Assembly: GCA_023386395.1 (NCBI GenBank)
Contig: JAEWJV010000422.1
Coordinates: 1-18,050, forward strand
Reading direction: 5' to 3'
Length of the DNA stretch: 18,050 nt
DNA from: Bacteroidota bacterium
GTDB lineage: Bacteria; Bacteroidota; Bacteroidia; Chitinophagales; Chitinophagaceae
This document shows, piece after piece, positions 14,199 to 18,050 of this stretch (within the stretch, counting starts at the first letter, position 1; the number at the start of each line of letters is the position of its first letter). The position numbers and the translations under genes were made by a program. The notes below the pieces were generated by a model, which was not told the origin of the DNA, searched no databases, and saw only the letters and a program-made list of their open reading frames with translations.

Positions 14199-15536
14199 AT
14201 GCAACTAACCGTAGAAATAACCAATAAGCAAATACTTCGTATTGCACTCCCTATTGCCCTTTCTATATTGGTTCCTAATATAAATTTCATAACTAATAAT
14301 ATTTTTCTTGGTCATTTAAGCGAAGAAGCATTGGCTGTAGCAGGCATTACAGGTGTTTATTATCTTGTTTTTGGCGTAATGGGTTTTGGATTAAGCAGCG
14401 GCCTGCAGGCTTTAATGAGCCGCCGGGCCGGTGAAAATAAAGCAGGCGAGATCGGGCTCCTATTTTTCCAGGCAGTACGCGTTGCATTGGCATTTGCTAT
14501 TGCCGGTATTTTAATTACATGGTTTATTGCTCCTGCTATCTTAAGATATTCGCTGCATAAGGAACAGGATATACAAATGGCTATTGATTTTTTACGCATC
14601 CGTATTTGGGGGTTGCCGTTTTTATATATTTACCAGTTACGCAATGCTTTACTCATCAGCATTAATAAAAGCAAATACCTGATAATAGGAACACTGGCAG
14701 AAACATTAGCCAATATCTTCTTTGACTATGCTTTTATTTTCGGGCATTTTGGTTTTCCTGAAATGGGTTTTAACGGTGCTGCTTATGCATCTATCATTGC
14801 AGAATTTACCGGCCTTGTAACTATTTTCAGCGTGATTCATTTTAAAGGTATTGGTGAAAGCATTAATCTTTTTAAGAATAAAAAGCTTAATCTTAACTCC
14901 ATAAAATTAATTCTCCACCAATCTTCCCCGCTCATATTACAGTTTGCTATTAGTTTGGCAAGTTGGGAATTTTTTTACATCCTTATTGAACATCATGGTA
15001 CACAGCCGCTTGCTATTTCAAATATTATGCGCAACATGTTTGGCATATTCGGATGTTTTGCCTGGGCGTTTGCTTCAGCGAGTAATAGCATGGTGAGTAA
15101 TATTATCGGGCAAAAATTGGATCATCGTGTAAAAGAGCTCATTTATAAAATAACCAAACTCGGTTTAATATTTTCTGTTTGCATAGCAATTCTTATAAAC
15201 CTGTTTACCAAATTCTTTTTAAGCGCTTATGGCCAAAGCGATAGTTTTATAGAAGCTGCTATTCCAGTTGCCCGCGTAATTTCTTTTGCACTTGTACTAC
15301 AATCTGTTTCAACAATATGGCTTAATGCAGTACTAGGTACAGGTAACAGCAGAAGAAACCTGGTAACAGAAACAATTGCTATTATCTTGTATTGCATATA
15401 TGTTTATACAGTGCTTGAATATTTGAATCTCTCTATTACTATTGGCTGGATGAGCGAATGGATATACTGGATAGCCTTATTCGTTCCCTCTTATTGGTAC
15501 ATACAAAGCAATAAATGGATGGGCAAAAAAATATAA
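14199..15536 (+). CDS. MATE-family multidrug/Na+ exporter
   Basis: 445 residues, normal length for MATE proteins, with about twelve hydrophobic helices in two similar halves. Typical stretches are LRIALPIALSILVPNINFITNNIFLGHLSEEALAVAG at the N-terminus (positions 12-48), MGFGLSSGLQALMSRRAGENK (61-81), and in the second half QSSPLILQFAISLASWEFFYI and FASASNSMVSNIIGQKLD, the MATE repeat. It should be an inner-membrane cation-coupled exporter; substrate unknown. It lies 62 bases after the Uma2 gene but has its own promoter ending 8 bases before the ATG, so a very short or absent leader is expected. It is convergent with the small membrane protein gene, 14 bases apart. Confidence 0.93.
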   Translation: MQLTVEITNKQILRIALPIALSILVPNINFITNNIFLGHLSEEALAVAGITGVYYLVFGVMGFGLSSGLQALMSRRAGENKAGEIGLLFFQAVRVALAFAIAGILITWFIAPAILRYSLHKEQDIQMAIDFLRIRIWGLPFLYIYQLRNALLISINKSKYLIIGTLAETLANIFFDYAFIFGHFGFPEMGFNGAAYASIIAEFTGLVTIFSVIHFKGIGESINLFKNKKLNLNSIKLILHQSSPLILQFAISLASWEFFYILIEHHGTQPLAISNIMRNMFGIFGCFAWAFASASNSMVSNIIGQKLDHRVKELIYKITKLGLIFSVCIAILINLFTKFFLSAYGQSDSFIEAAIPVARVISFALVLQSVSTIWLNAVLGTGNSRRNLVTETIAIILYCIYVYTVLEYLNLSITIGWMSEWIYWIALFVPSYWYIQSNKWMGKKI

Positions 15537-15550
15537 TACCCTTATTCGTT

Positions 15551-15790
15551 TTATGGGTTGTCGTGCAGGTTTTCAATAGGTTTTTTCCAAAGCTTTATAT
15601 AGAAAATAACAAGTGCAATAAAACTTAAAATGAGCCATACGTAAAATATAATATTACCAACACCGATACCATTGCTGAAAAGCGCATATTCATATTTAAT
15701 ACCAATCGTCATATTGATCGCTATCCATAAAATAAACACAGCCATACTTGCGGCTAAACGTTTAAAAAATTCTTTTATTCCGGGTTCCAT
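15551..15790 (-). CDS. Small two-helix membrane protein
   Basis: 79 residues with two hydrophobic helices, LAASMAVFILWIAINMTIG (about 12-30) and IIFYVWLILSFIALVIFYI (about 47-65). The N-terminus is MEPGIKEFFKR and the C-terminus is KLWKKPIENLHDNP. Charges at both ends suggest that both termini face the cytoplasm. Such short proteins are common in Bacteroidota and have no known role. It sits between the MATE gene and the M16-like gene and is read against both. No family can be named. Confidence 0.65.
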   Translation of the reverse strand: MEPGIKEFFKRLAASMAVFILWIAINMTIGIKYEYALFSNGIGVGNIIFYVWLILSFIALVIFYIKLWKKPIENLHDNP

Positions 15791-15823
15791 TTTTTAAGCT
15801 ATATACAAAATAAGAAAACAAAA

Positions 15824-15850
15824 TTGTAACCACGTATTGAAGTACATTTG
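15824..15850 (+). promoter_or_regulatory. Candidate promoter of the M16-like gene
   Basis: TTG at 15824-15826, a 16-base spacer (short for this class), and TACATTTG at 15843-15850, an exact TAnnTTTG. The ATG is at 15870, so the leader would be about 12-15 bases. Confidence 0.45.
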
Positions 15851-15869
15851 CCCTCCTTAAAAATAGTGT

Positions 15870-17147
15870 ATGCTGAACAGAAAGGAGCAACCTGGAATAG
15901 TAGATGCAACAGATTTTAATCTTCATTTAAAGGCGCTTGAACATTTTACACTTGATAATGGTTTAAGTGTTTATGCCTTGCGTGCCCCGGAACAGGAGGT
16001 GGCGTATGTAGAATGGGTTTTTTATGCGGGTAATGCTTATGAGCAAAATAATATGACAGCGGCCTGCGTGAACTATATGCTTAAAAACGGTACAAAAAAT
16101 AAAACTGCCTTTGAAATAAATGAACATTTTGAATTTTATGGCGCGTATTTAAACCGCAGTTGTTATAATGAAACAGCATCTGTAAAGCTGCATAGCTTAA
16201 GCAAGCATTTACCAGAACTTTTACCTGTAGTGAATGAGCTTTTTACAGAAAGCATTTTCCCCGAACAGGAACTTGCCATATACAAGCAAAATCAAAAACA
16301 AAGCCTTGAAGTAAACCTGAAGAAATGCGATTTTGTGGCCAACAGGTTAATAGATGAATACCTTTTTGGGTTTTCTCATCCTTATGGTAAATATGCATCA
16401 ATAAGCGACTATGACAAGCTTGAACGTGATGATCTTATCCAGTTTTATGATCAGCATTATATAAATGGCAAATGCATTCTGTTTATTGCAGGCAACCTTC
16501 CGCATAATATTGAAGCATTATTGAACAAAAACTTTGGCGCTTTGCTTTGCAATAATGAGCCATCAGTTATTAACTATAACAGTAGTCCTGAAAAAAATAA
16601 AGACCATTTTATTGTTAATGATGAGAACGGTTTACAGGGCGCTATACGCATAGCAAGAAGTTTTTTCAATCGCCACCATCCTGATTTTATAAAGGTGCAG
16701 GTATTAAATAATATTTTCGGCGGATATTTTGGCTCAAGGCTTATGAGCAATATTCGGGAAGATAAAGGATACACGTACGGTATCCACAGCTACCTGCAAA
16801 ATCATATTCATGAAAGTGCCTGGATGATTTCAACCGAAGCGGGCCGTGATGTTTGTGAGGCTACCATGGAAGAAGTTTTTAAAGAAATGAAGCGCCTAAG
16901 AGATGAGCCGGTTGGTGAAGAAGAACTGCATCTTGTACGCAATTATATGATTGGAAGTATTCTTGGAGATTTGGACGGGCCTTTTCAAATAATATCGAGA
17001 TGGAAGACTTATATTATAAATAATCTTACCGAAGATTATTTTAATAAAAGCATTCAAACTATCAAGAACATTACTTCCGCAGAATTACAGGAGCTTGCAA
17101 TAAAATACCTGCAGCCCGAATCGTTTTATAAACTCACCGTTATATAA
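15870..17147 (+). CDS. M16-family (insulinase-like) protein without the zinc motif
   Basis: 425 residues with the two-lobe layout of M16B peptidases. Lobe 1 has LDNGLSVYAL (28-37) and then NMTAACVNYMLKNGTKNKTAFEINEHFEFYGAYLN, where active enzymes have HFLEHM-F-GT: A65, N68 and Y69 replace His, Glu and His, so zinc is not bound. Lobe 2 keeps IFGGYFGSRLMSNIREDKGYTYG with R296 and Y303, the R/Y pair typical of the non-catalytic partner of M16B pairs. It has no signal peptide. In Bacteroidota the R/Y subunit is usually next to an HxxEH subunit; none is in this window. It is likely a substrate-binding partner working with a subunit encoded elsewhere. Confidence 0.82.
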   Translation: MLNRKEQPGIVDATDFNLHLKALEHFTLDNGLSVYALRAPEQEVAYVEWVFYAGNAYEQNNMTAACVNYMLKNGTKNKTAFEINEHFEFYGAYLNRSCYNETASVKLHSLSKHLPELLPVVNELFTESIFPEQELAIYKQNQKQSLEVNLKKCDFVANRLIDEYLFGFSHPYGKYASISDYDKLERDDLIQFYDQHYINGKCILFIAGNLPHNIEALLNKNFGALLCNNEPSVINYNSSPEKNKDHFIVNDENGLQGAIRIARSFFNRHHPDFIKVQVLNNIFGGYFGSRLMSNIREDKGYTYGIHSYLQNHIHESAWMISTEAGRDVCEATMEEVFKEMKRLRDEPVGEEELHLVRNYMIGSILGDLDGPFQIISRWKTYIINNLTEDYFNKSIQTIKNITSAELQELAIKYLQPESFYKLTVI

Positions 17148-17266
17148 AGATATCTTCTGAATTATTTGTATTGAACAAGCTAATTATAGCTCGTTACGAA
17201 GAAGACTATAAATTAGAATTTAAGAAAAACCTATAACTACTTTCTTCATTTAAGTAAGGTTAAAAA

Positions 17267-17902
17267 TTATATAGTCCATTGATTATGAACTATGCCGATC
17301 AGAAAAAATTTATTGTCCTGTTTTTTAAAAACCAGCTTTAGGCTTCGCCAGTCGATGCCTTCATATTTTTTTTCAAAGCCGGGAAAATAAAATTCTATAT
17401 AGGTGCAATGCTTATAAACCGAATCGATATTATTGAGCGAATTACCAGAGGAAATAGTTTTATTTAAACTTATGTTTGGCGCATTTAAAAAATCGACATC
17501 ATACACAAATTTTTTAAAGTATTCCTGCGCAGTTAAAAGAATAGGTTTTCCATTTTCATCATCCAGAATTCCCCAATCAATTCTTTCCAGTTTGTTTTTG
17601 GTTAAATAATTTACAAGTTGTTCAGCAGTAAGTTTTTTATCCTCAAGCGTGTCAATATATCCATAAGGAGAAAATCTTACTTCACTATTAATAAAGAAAT
17701 CAAGCTGCTGGTAATTATTATGTTTAAGTATGGAAAGTATCTGCTTTGATAAAGTAAGCGCAACGGAATCATTAGCTATAGATACAAATTTTTTGGCTGA
17801 TGAAGAATCAGCACTACGTAATTCCTTTTCCTGGGTATGATTACAGGACATAACAACGATAGGTACCAGGCATATTAAAAAGATTTTAAAAAGCAAATTC
17901 AT
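17267..17902 (-). CDS. Putative lipoprotein of unknown function
   Basis: 211 residues. The start at 17902 gives a signal peptide MNLLFKIFLICLVPIVVMSC with a lipobox-like VMSC ending at Cys20, so the protein should be lipid-anchored. The in-frame ATG at 17944 would lie inside the rRNA terminator and is not used. The mature part is Ser/Asp/Lys-rich at first (CNHTQEKELRSADSSSAKK) and then mixed helix and strand, with LDFFINSEVRFSPYGYIDT, RIDWGILDDENGKPILLTAQEYF and EGIDWRSLKLVFKKQDNKFFLIGIVHNQWTI. The last part could be a lipid- or cell-surface-associated NTF2-like fold, but I cannot name a family. It is read in the same direction as the rRNA operon upstream but is separated from it by a terminator. 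Confidence 0.75.
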   Translation of the reverse strand: MNLLFKIFLICLVPIVVMSCNHTQEKELRSADSSSAKKFVSIANDSVALTLSKQILSILKHNNYQQLDFFINSEVRFSPYGYIDTLEDKKLTAEQLVNYLTKNKLERIDWGILDDENGKPILLTAQEYFKKFVYDVDFLNAPNISLNKTISSGNSLNNIDSVYKHCTYIEFYFPGFEKKYEGIDWRSLKLVFKKQDNKFFLIGIVHNQWTI

Positions 17903-17930
17903 AATACAAAGAAATCGCAAAGCAATAAAA

Positions 17931-17962
17931 CAAAAAAGCCCCACATTGCTGTGAGGCTTTTT
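17931..17962 (-). terminator. Terminator of the rRNA operon
   Basis: A 12-bp stem (17933-17944 with 17951-17962, core GCCCCAC / GTGAGGC), 6-base loop. The one imperfect pair is G-U on the minus strand but a C-A mismatch on the plus strand, which shows that the minus strand is the one used. The minus-strand tail has six U, a G, then UUUU. It lies 8 bases after the 5S 3' region. Confidence 0.85.
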
Positions 17963-17969
17963 AATAAAT

Positions 17970-18050
17970 ACGGCAGCTACCTACTCTCCCGCATTGTTGT
18001 GCAGTACCATCGGCCATGAGGGGCTTAACTTCTCTGTTCGGTATGGGAAG
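17970..18050 (-). rRNA. rrf: 5S ribosomal RNA, 3' part
   Basis: Read on the minus strand, 18050 to 17970 contains CCGAACAGAGAAGTTAAGC (loop B/C region), GCCGATGGTACTGC (loop E and helix IV) and GGGAGAGTAGGT near the end: conserved 5S elements in the proper order. About 80 of the usual 110 or so bases are visible; the 5' part and the rest of the operon lie beyond the right edge. The exact 3' end is uncertain by a few bases. Confidence 0.95.

Noticed and set aside
17175..17197. Hairpin between the M16-like gene and the lipoprotein gene (AGCTA / TAGCT)
   Set aside because: Only 5 solid pairs plus 3 beyond a mismatch and no T-run; not enough for a terminator call.
17942..17944. ATG start for the lipoprotein gene
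   Set aside because: It lies inside the rRNA terminator stem and would put 14 residues ahead of a clean lipoprotein signal peptide.
1..18050. CRISPR array, insertion sequence, prophage or integron
   Set aside because: No spaced direct repeats, transposase or integrase, terminal inverted repeats or attachment sites were visible on either strand.

Overview
The window looks like a chromosomal segment of a Bacteroidota bacterium, most likely from the Chitinophagaceae or a close relative. This rests on low GC content, proteins typical of the phylum (DUF3108, DUF4097, PepSY-like secreted proteins, an ECF sigma with a zinc-finger anti-sigma), and promoter motifs of the TTTG / TAnnTTTG type. No phage, IS, CRISPR or plasmid genes were seen. 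Genus-level placement is inference only.

Left part (1-6070). A membrane-anchored coiled-coil protein is cut by the left edge. It is followed by a small secreted PepSY-like protein with a very good terminator. A large D-lactate dehydrogenase-type FAD/Fe-S enzyme on the minus strand is divergent from an arginyl-tRNA-protein transferase-like gene. A secreted DUF3108 protein follows; its promoter overlaps a perfect 15-bp inverted repeat.

Middle (6069-9865). Three overlapping minus-strand genes form one operon: an asparagine synthetase-like enzyme without the glutaminase cysteine, a radical SAM enzyme with extra C-terminal cysteines, and a flavin-dependent halogenase-like oxidoreductase. All three are small-molecule or RNA/peptide modification chemistries. 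No precursor peptide, protease, carrier protein or transporter lies beside them. This is the best candidate in the window for an undescribed system.

Next (9917-12948) is a second minus-strand operon: ECF sigma factor, anti-sigma factor with a zinc finger, one membrane segment and HEAT-like repeats, then two paralogous secreted DUF4097 proteins, closed by a hairpin terminator. It looks like a self-contained envelope-sensing unit.

Right part (13041-18050). A DUF5655-like gene appears broken by a one-base frameshift near 13119. Then come a Uma2-family nuclease-like gene, a MATE exporter with a textbook promoter so close to its ATG that the mRNA should be leaderless, a two-helix membrane protein, an M16-family protein that has lost the zinc-binding motif, and a lipoprotein. 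The 3' part of a 5S rRNA on the minus strand marks the end of an rRNA operon that continues beyond the right edge. Its terminator sits just upstream of the lipoprotein gene.

No stretch longer than about 290 bases lacks a gene. The longest gap (569-856) holds only a short hairpin.
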